The notes: a model not told the origin generated them from the sequence alone. A DNA stretch of 64,000 nucleotides from VAXT01 sp038040395 (GCA_038040395.1 JBBPIJ010000003.1:186001-250000); one strand, 5' to 3'; counted from the first letter of the stretch, positions 8,811 to 16,283 are shown. Program-made: numbers and translations.

Positions 8811-8961
8811 CTGATCTTGAGATGCTGTTCGCGCATCCATGCTGCGCTGATTGAACGGATTCCGCTGACGACGACTCGTCCTAGTCGCCTGGCACCGATC
8901 CGGCGGTCAGGAGGGTCCCAAACGATGTCTCGAGGAGCGTTCGCGTGCGGTCGGCGTTGCG

Positions 8962-9022
8962 GTTGGGCGGCGCGGATTACCGCTGATCGCCGTTAGGCGC
9001 AGTGACCGCCTTGGCAGGCACT
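8962..9022. repeat. Imperfect ~60-bp direct repeat, copy B
   Basis: Starts GTTGGGCGGCGCGG and contains TCGCCGTTAG and CCGCC..TGGCAGGCACT, matching 5501-5561 with scattered substitutions. It lies 130 bp from the 3' end of tRNA-Arg, on the side where an integrated element would be. Confidence 0.55.
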
Positions 9023-9126
9023 CCGTGTGCGATCGCGAGGGTAGGCCGCCAAACCGAGGAAGAGCCCGGCCGTTAAGTTCGTTTACGTGGCCGTAGGCGG
9101 TTGAGGAAACACGGGGAAAGAGGCGC

Positions 9127-9143
9127 TGAGGCGCAAAGCCTCA
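9127..9143 (-). terminator. Possible terminator of tRNA-Arg
   Basis: On the minus strand TGAGGC-tttgc-GCCTCA forms a 6-bp hairpin 8 nt after the tRNA 3' end and is followed by a pyrimidine-rich CTCTTTCCCC. Short, so only tentative. Confidence 0.4.
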
Positions 9144-9151
9144 TGAGCAGA

Positions 9152-9223
9152 TGCCCCCGGCATGAATCGAACATGCGCACGCGGTTTAGGAAACCACTGC
9201 TCTATCCACTGAGCTACGGGGGC
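9152..9223 (-). tRNA. tRNA-Arg (anticodon CCU)
   Basis: A full 72-nt cloverleaf can be folded on the minus strand. The acceptor is GCCCCCG with CGGGGGC plus discriminator A, and the D stem is GCTC/GAGC. The anticodon arm is GTGGT-TTCCTAA-ACCGC, which places CCT at positions 34-36. The T arm is GCATG-TTCGATT-CATGC. CCA is not encoded. It reads AGG codons, rare in GC-rich genomes. Its 3' part is repeated at 1789-1829 and 5386-5436. Confidence 0.95.
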
Positions 9224-9249
9224 CTACGGCGAAGGTTAGCCCCGGTCGG

Positions 9250-9615
9250 CTAGACGTCGCTCAGCTCGACCTCGACGTGGCGATCGGCGATGCACGCCCT
9301 CGCCCAGCGCTCGGCGGTCTCGACCAGCCGTCCGCGCAACTCGTCGAGCTGGTGCTCGTCATCGGGGAGCTCGCTGAGGGCGATCTCGATCCGCACTTGG
9401 TGGAGCGCCGCCTCCGAGTGCTCGCTGATCTCGTGACGATGCTCGGCGACGATCGCCATCTCGGCGACCTTGTCCAGGAGGTCGGACGCGAGCTCGTCGA
9501 TCTCAGTCGCGGTCGCCTCGCGCCCCGCGAATACGCCGAAGTTGACTCGGATCTCCAGTCCGGGCGGCTCGAAGGTCCTCGTCGCGAATGCGATTACCGG
9601 TTCGTCTGGCCCCAT
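9250..9615 (-). CDS. Conserved-looking hypothetical protein, 121 aa
   Basis: I do not recognise this acidic protein. It begins MGPDEPVIAF and is rich in Glu, Asp and His in a helical middle part (residues ~35-95), with no signal peptide, membrane helix or cysteine pair. Codon use resembles its neighbours, and it ends only 26 bp from the tRNA gene. It is convergent with nothing and lies downstream of the ABC permease gene on the same strand, 30 bp away, so it may be the last gene of that transcript. Function unknown. Confidence 0.6.
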   Translation of the reverse strand: MGPDEPVIAFATRTFEPPGLEIRVNFGVFAGREATATEIDELASDLLDKVAEMAIVAEHRHEISEHSEAALHQVRIEIALSELPDDEHQLDELRGRLVETAERWARACIADRHVEVELSDV

Positions 9616-9645
9616 GGGCCATCAAAGTTCCCGCTTTGAAAGAAG

Positions 9646-10398
9646 CTAACCCTCCTGCGGTGTCCAGCGGAAGAAGCGGGTCGCCAGCAGGACTCCGAAG
9701 ATGCCCCACGCCGTGATCACTGCCACGTCCTTGGGTCGGTCCCAGATCGACACGCCCTTGAGCATCACGCTGCCCATCAGGTCGATGAAATACGTGAGCG
9801 GCAGCACGTCGGCGATCTGCTTGAGCCAGCCCGGAAAGTGCCGTTGCGAGAAGAACGCCCCTGAGATGAACGACAGCGGCAGATAGAGCGCAGTGATCAC
9901 GGCCGACGCCCCTTCCGCCCGCCGCACGAGTCCGCTTACGCCCACACCGAGGACGGCGAATGAAGCACTCCCCAGGAGGAGCGCGGCCACGGCGGAGAGG
10001 AAACTCTTCGGAAACTCGGCGTCGAACAGCAGCATGCCGAGCGCGACGAGGACGATTGCCTCGACGGCGAATGCGATCAGGGTCGTCAGCAACACCGCCG
10101 CGATGTAGACGGGAGCCGGCAGGGGAGTGGCCCGCAGGCGTTTGAGGATTCCCGTTTCCCGCCTGATGACGAGCACGATCGCAAGGCCCGAGAAGGCCGT
10201 GGCCGCAACGCCGTAGCCGAGCATCCCGGTCAGCAGGTAGTCGGGGCCGCGGTACCCGTTGATGCGGTCCTCGTCCCCGTACACCGACCCGAGCAGCACG
10301 AAGAAGATGATCGGGAGCATGAACGTGAAGAAGGCGAGCTCCCTGCTTCGAGAGTAGAGCCTCAGCTCGCCCTTGAGCTCGTGGAGGAGGAGCCTCAC
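9646..10398 (-). CDS. ABC-2 type transporter permease
   Basis: 250 residues with about six hydrophobic helices. A cytoplasmic start (LHELKGELRLYSRSRE) leads into the first helix FFTFMLPIIFFVLLGSVYG, followed by the characteristic ABC-2 long loop and VLPLTYFIDLMGSVMLKGVS near the end. It is the membrane half of an exporter whose ATPase is encoded immediately upstream (4-nt overlap at 10395-10398). Families of this kind export drugs, lipids or polysaccharides. The PadR regulator next door favours multidrug export, by inference. Confidence 0.9.
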   Translation of the reverse strand: MRLLLHELKGELRLYSRSRELAFFTFMLPIIFFVLLGSVYGDEDRINGYRGPDYLLTGMLGYGVAATAFSGLAIVLVIRRETGILKRLRATPLPAPVYIAAVLLTTLIAFAVEAIVLVALGMLLFDAEFPKSFLSAVAALLLGSASFAVLGVGVSGLVRRAEGASAVITALYLPLSFISGAFFSQRHFPGWLKQIADVLPLTYFIDLMGSVMLKGVSIWDRPKDVAVITAWGIFGVLLATRFFRWTPQEG

Positions 10399-11246
10399 TT
10401 CTGCTCCCGGGCGGTCAGCGCCAGGTACACGTCTTCCAGGCTCGCGCGCCTGACCTCGAGCCCCTCGAGCTCCCGGCCGGCCGCGAGCGCTTCTGCCGCG
10501 AGCTCGTGCAGCACGCGTGTCGGCTCTTCGGTCTGCAGCACGACCTCCTCGCCGTCTCGGCGGAAGCGGATCTCGGTCGCGGGCAGCGCGGCTGTGAGCT
10601 CCGTCGGCGGGCCGATGGCGACGATTTCACCGTCCCGCAGGACGGCGACGCGGTCGGAGAGGCGCTCGGCCTCGTCGAGGTAGTGCGTCGTGAGCAGGAT
10701 CGTCTTGCCGAGCTGGCGCAGCCCGCCAATCGTGTCCCAGGCGCGACGGCGCGCCTCGGGATCGAAGCCGGTCGTCGGCTCGTCGAGGAAGACGAGCTCG
10801 GGATCGCCCACGAGCGCGAGGCCGAGATCGAGCCGCCGCCGCTGGCCTCCCGAGAGTGTGCGCACCTGCGAGTTCCGCTTCTCCTCGAGCCCGACGAGCT
10901 CGACCACCTCGCCGACCTGCCGCGGCTGCTCGTAGTAGCCGGCGAAGAGCGTCAGGTGCTCGGTCACGGTCAGCGTCTCGTAGAGGGAGGAGGACTGCAG
11001 GACGACGCCGATGCGCTCGCGCCACGCCCCGCCCGCCCGGGCGGGATCCTCGCCGAGAACGGTCACCGAGCCGCCGTCGCGCTCCCGGTAGCCCTCGAGG
11101 ATCTCGACGGTCGTGGTCTTGCCCGCGCCGTTCGGGCCCAGGAGCCCGAAGATCTCGCCGGCGGCGATCTCGAAGCTGACGCCGCGGAGCGCCTCTACGT
11201 CGCCGTAGGACTTGCGCAGGTCTGAGACGACAACGGCAGTAGACAT
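10395..11246 (-). CDS. ABC transporter ATP-binding protein (DrrA/CcmA-like)
   Basis: 283 residues with all nucleotide-binding motifs: Walker A GPNGAGKT (37-44), Q-loop VVLQSSS (81-87), signature LSGGQ (131-135), Walker B LVFLDEP (151-157) and the H-loop LLTTHY. The C-terminal ~70 residues form the extra domain seen in drug- and antibiotic-exporting ATPases. The ATG at 11246 lies inside a palindrome in the 33-bp gap to the divergent PadR gene, so expression is probably repressed by PadR. Confidence 0.93.
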   Translation of the reverse strand: MSTAVVVSDLRKSYGDVEALRGVSFEIAAGEIFGLLGPNGAGKTTTVEILEGYRERDGGSVTVLGEDPARAGGAWRERIGVVLQSSSLYETLTVTEHLTLFAGYYEQPRQVGEVVELVGLEEKRNSQVRTLSGGQRRRLDLGLALVGDPELVFLDEPTTGFDPEARRRAWDTIGGLRQLGKTILLTTHYLDEAERLSDRVAVLRDGEIVAIGPPTELTAALPATEIRFRRDGEEVVLQTEEPTRVLHELAAEALAAGRELEGLEVRRASLEDVYLALTAREQK

Positions 11247-11260
11247 ATCTGGTAGATATG
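11244..11260. promoter_or_regulatory. PadR operator 1 (perfect palindrome)
   Basis: CATATCT-ggt-AGATATG is a perfect 7-bp inverted repeat with a 3-bp spacer. It covers the start codon of the ABC ATPase gene (11246-11244). PadR regulators bind ATGT/ACAT- or ATAT-type palindromes near their own promoters, and the divergent gene is a PadR. Confidence 0.7.
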
Positions 11261-11263
11261 ATC

Positions 11264-11282
11264 TATATTTCTGGCAGATATG
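11264..11282. promoter_or_regulatory. PadR operator 2 (imperfect palindrome)
   Basis: ATATTTCT-ggc-AGATATG repeats operator 1 with one mismatch in the left arm. Its right arm includes the ATG of the PadR gene (11280-11282). The two sites are about 21 bp apart centre to centre, two helical turns, which suits cooperative binding of two dimers on one face. Confidence 0.6.
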
Positions 11283-11885
11283 TCAAGCCTCACCCCGACG
11301 GCGCGCGTGATCCTCGGCATGCTCAAGCTGGGAGTGCGCACAGGGTACGACGTGAAGAAGGTGATCGACACGTCGACCCGCTTCTTCTGGACGGCGAGCT
11401 ACGGCCAGATCTATCCGGAGCTGAAGCGGCTCCGCCAGGCAGGTCTCGTACGCGCGAAGCAAGATCCTCGCGGGCGCGTGAAGCGAACGGTCTACTCGCT
11501 GACGCCGAAGGGCGAGCGTGCGCTGCACGAGTGGCTGACAGACAGCGAGAACGTGATCTTCGAACTGCGCGACGAGGGGCTGCTCCGGCTCTTCTTCGGC
11601 GACGTTCTCTCCCGGGACGAGGTGCTGGCGAACCTGCGGATGCAACAGGAGTTGCACGAGATGGTGCTGGCCCGGTTCCGCGAGATCGAGGTCGACGCGC
11701 GCGAGGGGTTTGCCGAGCCTGGGCAGCGCTATCCCTATCTCGCGTTGCGCTACGGGCTCGACTTCATGACGTGGTCCCGCGACTGGTACGCGGAAGCCGC
11801 GCGCCGGCTCGAGGCCGGCGAGCCGCTAGTCGAGCTCGAGGACCGCGAGACCGGCGGGCGGGAACGCGGGTTCGCTGCCGGTTAG
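11280..11885 (+). CDS. PadR-family transcriptional regulator
   Basis: 201 residues. Residues 1-85 are a winged helix with the family pattern TARVILGMLKLGVRTGYDVKK..WTASYGQIYPELKRLRQAGLV and the wing RVKRTVYSLTPKGERAL. The C-terminal half is the all-helical dimerisation region (PadR_C type). It is divergent from the ABC exporter with only 33 bp between the start codons, filled by two operator copies. No Shine-Dalgarno fits in the gap, so both transcripts may be leaderless. Likely autoregulatory repressor of the exporter. The 3' end overlaps the convergent sixA-like gene by 60 bp. Confidence 0.9.
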   Translation: MSSLTPTARVILGMLKLGVRTGYDVKKVIDTSTRFFWTASYGQIYPELKRLRQAGLVRAKQDPRGRVKRTVYSLTPKGERALHEWLTDSENVIFELRDEGLLRLFFGDVLSRDEVLANLRMQQELHEMVLARFREIEVDAREGFAEPGQRYPYLALRYGLDFMTWSRDWYAEAARRLEAGEPLVELEDRETGGRERGFAAG

Positions 11886-12218
11886 CGCAGCCGCGATCTG
11901 ACTGCAGTCGGGTTGGTGCCCGACGACGACGACCTCCTCACCCCGGCCGGAGACCGCCGCACGAACGTCGTCCAGGCTCGCTCCGGGCGAGAGCCGCTCG
12001 TCCGGCTCGGTCTCGGCGCCGAGCGCCTGCGCCAGCTCGCCGCCCGTCTCGCGCGCACGCAGCAGCGGGCTCGTGAGCACGACCTCGGGTGATGCGTTTT
12101 CCGCTCGTAGCCGCGCGCCGAGCGCACGGGCCTGTTCACGACCTTCGGCGGTCAGGGGCCGGAGCTCGTCGGGCTCCCCGGAGGCGGCTTCGGCATGACG
12201 AACGAGGTAGAGGCGCAC
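11826..12218 (-). CDS. SixA-like phosphohistidine phosphatase (histidine phosphatase family)
   Basis: 130 residues starting VRLYLVRHAEAA, the RH motif with the catalytic His at the first strand. It continues with LTAEGREQARALGARL, VLTSPLLRARETGGELA and a second His in VVVGHQPDCSQIAAAL. SixA dephosphorylates histidines on phosphotransfer domains in E. coli; short actinobacterial homologues are often given the same name without proof. The start is GTG 12218; the frame stays open upstream to 13118, but only across the divergent PhzF gene, so that extension is not real. The last 60 bp are antisense to the end of padR. Confidence 0.85.
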   Translation of the reverse strand: MRLYLVRHAEAASGEPDELRPLTAEGREQARALGARLRAENASPEVVLTSPLLRARETGGELAQALGAETEPDERLSPGASLDDVRAAVSGRGEEVVVVGHQPDCSQIAAALTGSEPAFPPAGLAVLELD

Positions 12219-12242
12219 GGCGCGTGAGGATAGCCTTGCTGC

Positions 12243-13088
12243 GTGGCGCAGTACCGCTACGTCGTCGCCGACGTCTTCACCGACACGCCGCTCCAGGGGA
12301 ACCAGGTCGCCGTCTTCACCGATGCGCGCGAGATCCCAGAGGAGCAGCTCCAGCCGATCGCGCGCGAGATGAACTTCTCGGAGACGGTCTTCGTCTACAA
12401 GCCCGAGGACGAGGGGCATGCGCGGATCCGGATCTTCACGCCGACGGCCGAACTCCCGTTTGCGGGCCACCCGACTCTCGGCACCGCGTTCGTCCTCGCC
12501 GGGCCTCTCCAGCTGGGGGAGATCCGGCTCGAGACGGGGATGGGCGTCGTGCCCGTCCGGCTCGAGCGTGACGAGCTGCGCATTGTCTTCGGCCGGATGG
12601 AACAGCCGCTGCCGACAGTCGAGCCGTACGAGGACGAGGCGCAGCTCCTGGCCGTGGTCGGCGTCGAGCACTCCGAGCTGCCGGTCGAGGTCTACGACAA
12701 CGGGATCCGCCACGTCTACGTGACGCTCGATTCGGAAGATGCGGTCGCCGCGCTGCGGCCGGACATGTCGAAGATGGCCGACCTGGATGCGGTCCTCGGC
12801 GTCAACTGCATCGCCGGCTCCGGGAAGCACTGGAAGACACGGATGTTCGCGCCCGCCGGGGGAGTCCCGGAGGATCCGGCGACCGGATCGGCGGCCGGCC
12901 CGCTGGCGCTTCATCTCGCCCGGCATGGACGCATCGCGTTCGGCGACGAGATCGAGATCTCGCAGGGCGTGGAGATCGGGCGGCCCTCGACGCTCTATGC
13001 GCGAGTGGACGGATCGGCGGATCAGGTCGAGCGCGTCGAGGTCGGCGGCTCGGCGGTCATCGTCGCGCGCGGCGAGCTCAAGCTCTGA
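12243..13088 (+). CDS. PhzF-family isomerase/epimerase-like protein
   Basis: 281 residues with the two-lobed PhzF fold signature: an N-terminal FTDTPLQGNQVAVF, the catalytic Glu in MNFSETVFV, the GHPTLGTAF loop, and FAPAGGVPEDPATGSAAGPLA in the second half. PhzF isomerises a dihydro-hydroxyanthranilate in phenazine synthesis, but most homologues, like this one without phenazine genes nearby, have unknown substrates. The start is GTG 12243, 24 bp from the divergent sixA-like start. No strong ribosome binding site is visible. Confidence 0.9.
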   Translation: MAQYRYVVADVFTDTPLQGNQVAVFTDAREIPEEQLQPIAREMNFSETVFVYKPEDEGHARIRIFTPTAELPFAGHPTLGTAFVLAGPLQLGEIRLETGMGVVPVRLERDELRIVFGRMEQPLPTVEPYEDEAQLLAVVGVEHSELPVEVYDNGIRHVYVTLDSEDAVAALRPDMSKMADLDAVLGVNCIAGSGKHWKTRMFAPAGGVPEDPATGSAAGPLALHLARHGRIAFGDEIEISQGVEIGRPSTLYARVDGSADQVERVEVGGSAVIVARGELKL

Positions 13089-13092
13089 ACCG

Positions 13093-13407
13093 TCAGTCGA
13101 TGGTCGTGATGTAGGCACCGACCAGCTTCGCGGTCTGCTGGTCGACGCCGCCCTCCCGACGCTCGGCGTGGCCGTCCTGGAAATGCGCGAAGGCAGCCGT
13201 CGAGGCGATCGGGTTCACCTCGTCATCGCCGTGGTCGTGGAACGACACGTGCACGAAGGAATCATCCGCGAGCCGGAGGACGAAGTAGCTCACGTTGTCG
13301 GGCTTGTCAGCGTCCAGTTCGGCAAAGACCCCTTCGACTCGTCGCTGGTTCTCATCCGCCGCGTCGGGGGACGGCATCGCGTAGCACGTAAACAGCCTCT
13401 TCTGCAT
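13093..13407 (-). CDS. Small hypothetical protein, possibly ABM-fold
   Basis: 104 residues, MQKRLFTCYAMPSP.. with strand-like segments around SYFVLRLADDSFVHVSFHDH and FAHFQDGH. The size and the pattern of strands ending in a His-rich stretch resemble antibiotic-biosynthesis-monooxygenase (dimeric alpha-beta barrel) proteins, but no catalytic residue can be assigned. AAAGGAGC lies 7 nt before the ATG, so translation is well supported. It is convergent with phzF (4-bp gap). Function unknown. Confidence 0.65.
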   Translation of the reverse strand: MQKRLFTCYAMPSPDAADENQRRVEGVFAELDADKPDNVSYFVLRLADDSFVHVSFHDHGDDEVNPIASTAAFAHFQDGHAERREGGVDQQTAKLVGAYITTID

Positions 13408-13522
13408 GGAGAGCTCCTTTCACCTATCTCGGGCTCGGGGATGGCGCACACAACCTAGCGCGACCGAAATCGAGCTCCGTGAAGCCGAGGGCTGTGTTCG
13501 GGAACGTCCATAGACTCGCCTG

Positions 13523-14623
13523 ATGCTGTTTACGCCGGAAGCGCACGAGGCGCTCGCGGACGAGCCGTGGAGCGCTGAAGGGGCGCGGACGGCGATCGCC
13601 TCCATCGTCGCCGACGCGGAGAGCGCATTCGACGACGGCTGGCCGCTGCATCCGCTGGACAAGGACGACGAGGACGACGCGGCCACGCGGTTTCGGACGG
13701 TGTACATGGGAGGTGCCGGAGTCTTGGACGCGCTCCACCGCCTCGCGCGGCGTGGCTTCGTCGAGCTGCGACGCGACTATGTCCCGTACCTGGAACGCTC
13801 GCTCGAAGCCGAGCCGGATTTTCCCGAAGAGGATCCCGAGCGCAGCCTCTGGATGGGCGAGACGGGAATCCGCCTGGTCCTACAGAGGCTCGCTCCTTCG
13901 CAGGGCAATCTCGACCGGCTGTCGGAGCTGATCGCGGCGAACGAGCGCGACGAACGCTGCGAGGTGATGTGGGGGAGCCCCGGCACGATTCTTGCGGGCC
14001 GCGAGCTCGGGCTCGACGTGACGGCGAGCGTCGAGTGGCTGCGCGACCGACGGGATCAGGACGGCCTCTGGACGCAGCACCTGTACGGGCGAACCAATCG
14101 CCTTCTCGGGCCGGCACACGGGTTCGCGGGATGTGCGCTCGCGCTCGGGGACGGCGCCGGCGTCTCGGACGCGCTCCAGCGCCTTGCCGTCGAGGAGGAT
14201 GGGCTCGTCAACCGGCCGCCGGTCGAGGGAATGCGGCTCGACGCAAACGGGGACGGCCAGATCCGCGTGCAGTGGTGCCACGGGGCGCCGGGAATGGTCG
14301 CGACGCTCGCCCGCTTCCTCGACGAGGAGCTTGCGGTCGCGGGTGGCGAGCTGACGTGGCGGGCCGGGCCCCTGCGAAAGGGCGCAAACCTCTGCCACGG
14401 CACGGCAGGGAACGGCTACGCGTTCCTGGCGCTGCTCGAGTCCACGGGAGACGAGCGTTGGCTCATGCGAGCGCGCGCATTCGCGATGCACTCTGCGGCT
14501 CAGGTGGAGAACAGCCGGTCCGAATACGGCCACGGCCGCTACACGCTCTGGACGGGTGACCTCGGAACAGCCCTCTATCTCGCCGACTGCGTCGATGGTC
14601 GAGGTGAGCTCCCCCTCCCGTAA
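13523..14623 (+). CDS. Lanthionine synthetase C-like protein
   Basis: 366 residues of the LanC-like alpha/alpha toroid family. The zinc ligands are in place: Cys252 in WCHGAPG and Cys291-His292 in LCHGTAGNG, with GxxG-type motifs repeated through the chain (MGGAGVL, GSPGTIL, GPAHGFAG). LanC enzymes add cysteine thiols to dehydrated residues; bacterial and eukaryotic LanC-like proteins outside lantibiotic clusters have other or unknown roles, including thiol addition to damaged proteins. No LanB/LanM dehydratase, precursor peptide or transporter lies nearby, so it is an orphan. ATG 13523 has no clear ribosome binding site. Confidence 0.88.
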   Translation: MLFTPEAHEALADEPWSAEGARTAIASIVADAESAFDDGWPLHPLDKDDEDDAATRFRTVYMGGAGVLDALHRLARRGFVELRRDYVPYLERSLEAEPDFPEEDPERSLWMGETGIRLVLQRLAPSQGNLDRLSELIAANERDERCEVMWGSPGTILAGRELGLDVTASVEWLRDRRDQDGLWTQHLYGRTNRLLGPAHGFAGCALALGDGAGVSDALQRLAVEEDGLVNRPPVEGMRLDANGDGQIRVQWCHGAPGMVATLARFLDEELAVAGGELTWRAGPLRKGANLCHGTAGNGYAFLALLESTGDERWLMRARAFAMHSAAQVENSRSEYGHGRYTLWTGDLGTALYLADCVDGRGELPLP

Positions 14624-14652
14624 GCCGCTCCCCACAGTTGTCTCTCACGAGG

Positions 14653-15141
14653 ATGAGTCGAAACGACTCCCGTGTGAGACTTCGTTTCGTGGTCACAGTG
14701 ACCCAACTGAGGCCGAGTGAGGTCGCGACGGTCGATCGCCATTTGCCGCTCAGCCGCCTCAGCCAGCAAGTCGACGAGCACTCGGACTACCTGATCGCAT
14801 GGGAGGACGCTCAGCCGATCGGACACGCTCATATCGCCTGGAGCGGGACGCACCTCGGACTCCCGGAGATCCAGGACGTCTTCGTGTTGCCCGAGAAGCG
14901 CCGCCAGGGGATCGCGACTCAGCTCACGCAAGCGGCTGAAGAAGAGGCCCGGGCTCGTGGCTGGAACAGCATCAGCCTCAGCGTCAGCCAGGAAGGCAAC
15001 CCTGCGGCGAGACTTCTCTATGCGAAGCTCGGTTACCTCGACGCGGGCGTCGATCCCGTGCGGGTGTCCGGGCCGATCATGCTGCGAGGCCGCCCCTTTG
15101 ACGTCGACGACACCCTCGTCTACCTCACGAAGCGACTCTGA
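14653..15141 (+). CDS. GNAT-family N-acetyltransferase
   Basis: About 162 residues. The acetyl-CoA-binding part is clear: QDVFVLPEKRRQGIATQLTQAAEEEARARGW (motif A, R/Q-x-x-G-I/A) and NPAARLLYAKLGYLDAGV (motif B). The start is uncertain: TTG 14638, ATG 14653 and GTG 14698 are in frame, none with a good Shine-Dalgarno. The fold could begin at 14698 (VTQLRPSEV). It follows the LanC-like gene by 29 bp on the same strand, so co-transcription is possible. Substrate unknown. Confidence 0.85.
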   Translation: MSRNDSRVRLRFVVTVTQLRPSEVATVDRHLPLSRLSQQVDEHSDYLIAWEDAQPIGHAHIAWSGTHLGLPEIQDVFVLPEKRRQGIATQLTQAAEEEARARGWNSISLSVSQEGNPAARLLYAKLGYLDAGVDPVRVSGPIMLRGRPFDVDDTLVYLTKRL

Positions 15142-15190
15142 GCTCTACGTAACCTCTAGCGGGTCGAGCAGCCACGAAAGGGAGCGCTGG

Positions 15191-15610
15191 ATGTCTAGCA
15201 GGGTATCGCCTGGGCACGACCGTGTACTCGCCGGGGGATGTGAGTGCGGAGCGGTGCGCTATGAGGTCGCAGACGAATTCCTCTACGCGGCAAACTGTCA
15301 CTGCTCGCGCTGCCGCGCGGCGACCGGCTCGGCGTTCAAGGCGTTCGCGGGCATCGAGCGGAAAAAGCTCGAGATCACGGAGGGTTTGGACAGGCTCCTG
15401 GTCTGGGGCGAGGAAGTCCTGAACGACACGCGGTGCGAGAGGTGTGGCTCCCTGCTCTTCTCCGTCGTGCAAGACGGCGCTTATGTGCACGTGGCCATGG
15501 GATCGCTCAAGGACGATCCCAGCATTCGGCCGACGGAACACATCTTCGTGGGCTCCAAAGCACCGTGGTTCGAGATCACCGACGGCTTGCCTCAATCCCA
15601 GGAGTACTGA
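15191..15610 (+). CDS. GFA/CENP-V-family zinc protein
   Basis: 139 residues with the zinc-binding cysteine set of the Gfa family: CEC in GGCECGAVRY, CxCxxC in NCHCSRCRAATG and CERCGS near residue 87. Family members include glutathione-dependent formaldehyde-activating protein, but most are uncharacterised zinc-fold proteins, so the specific activity cannot be claimed. The start is ATG 15191, about 6 nt after AAAGGGAG. It lies 49 bp after the GNAT gene on the same strand. Confidence 0.85.
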   Translation: MSSRVSPGHDRVLAGGCECGAVRYEVADEFLYAANCHCSRCRAATGSAFKAFAGIERKKLEITEGLDRLLVWGEEVLNDTRCERCGSLLFSVVQDGAYVHVAMGSLKDDPSIRPTEHIFVGSKAPWFEITDGLPQSQEY

Positions 15611-15644
15611 CGGAGCCCTCAGTCAGGCCAGCACGCCGTTCGAT

Positions 15645-16283
15645 CTACGGGCCGGTTAGTTCCTTGAACGCGGGCTCCTCGCGGATCGGATCGAAGTCCG
15701 AATCGTTCTTTGCGTACGCGCGAAACCGCTCCCTCATGTCGATCGCGCGCCGGAGGTGGTCGATCGCGTCAGCCGGCCGGCCGGCGAGGCTCTCGCAGCA
15801 GGCGACGTTGTAGAACAACCCGGCGTACTGCGGATTCGCCTCGATCACTGCGCGTCCGCGGTCCGCCGCCTCGGCGTGCTCGCCCGCCAGGTAGAGGGCG
15901 TTGAGCGGCGCCCAGGCTTCCCAGCCGTCGGGCTCGTACGCCTCTCCAGGGGTGCCGCCGAGCGCGACGATTGTCGTCTCGGGCTCCTCGGCGAACGCCG
16001 TTCGCTTCACACCGGGACGGGCAAAGACGAACGTGCCGGCGGGCGCGTCCACCCGCTCCCCGTCGAGCTCGAACACGGCACGCCCCTGCAGCACGACGTA
16101 AAGCTCCTCGTTCTCCTCCGCCTCGTCGTGCTCGTTGATGATCCGGTCGCCTGCGTCACGGCCGGTCCAGGCGTTGACACCGAAGGAAGTGATGCCGAAG
16201 TGGTGCCGGACGGGTCGCCATGGACAGCGCCCGTCGTCCTGCTCGTCGATCTCGTCGAGGTGTGCGACCGCGTAATCACTCAT
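15645..16283 (-). CDS. Cupin domain protein with TPR-like tail
   Basis: 212 residues. Residues ~15-95 form a single cupin barrel with metal-site motifs NEHDEAEENEELYVVLQGRAVFELDG and the second part APAGTFVFARPGVKRTAFAEE. From about 120 on the chain turns helical, with a TPR-like unit (NPQYAGLFYNVACCESLAGRPADAIDHLRRAI). The pairing of a small cupin with a TPR tail in one chain is less usual; the tail may mediate partner binding. The start is ATG 16283, after AAAGGGGGG. No ligand can be named. Confidence 0.8.
   Translation of the reverse strand: MSDYAVAHLDEIDEQDDGRCPWRPVRHHFGITSFGVNAWTGRDAGDRIINEHDEAEENEELYVVLQGRAVFELDGERVDAPAGTFVFARPGVKRTAFAEEPETTIVALGGTPGEAYEPDGWEAWAPLNALYLAGEHAEAADRGRAVIEANPQYAGLFYNVACCESLAGRPADAIDHLRRAIDMRERFRAYAKNDSDFDPIREEPAFKELTGP

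Larger units (their letters stand above)
8771..9249. other. 479-bp spacer with terminator, repeat and tRNA gene
   Basis: Contains the haloperoxidase terminator (8780-8810), the ~60-bp repeat copy B (8962-9022), a hairpin at 9127-9143 and the tRNA-Arg(CCU) gene (9152-9223). I see no protein gene in it. Confidence 0.7.

Noticed and set aside
12219..13118. Long upstream extension of the sixA-like frame on the minus strand
   Set aside because: This part is antisense to the PhzF gene and has no protein-like motif; the RHG-type protein starts at GTG 12218.
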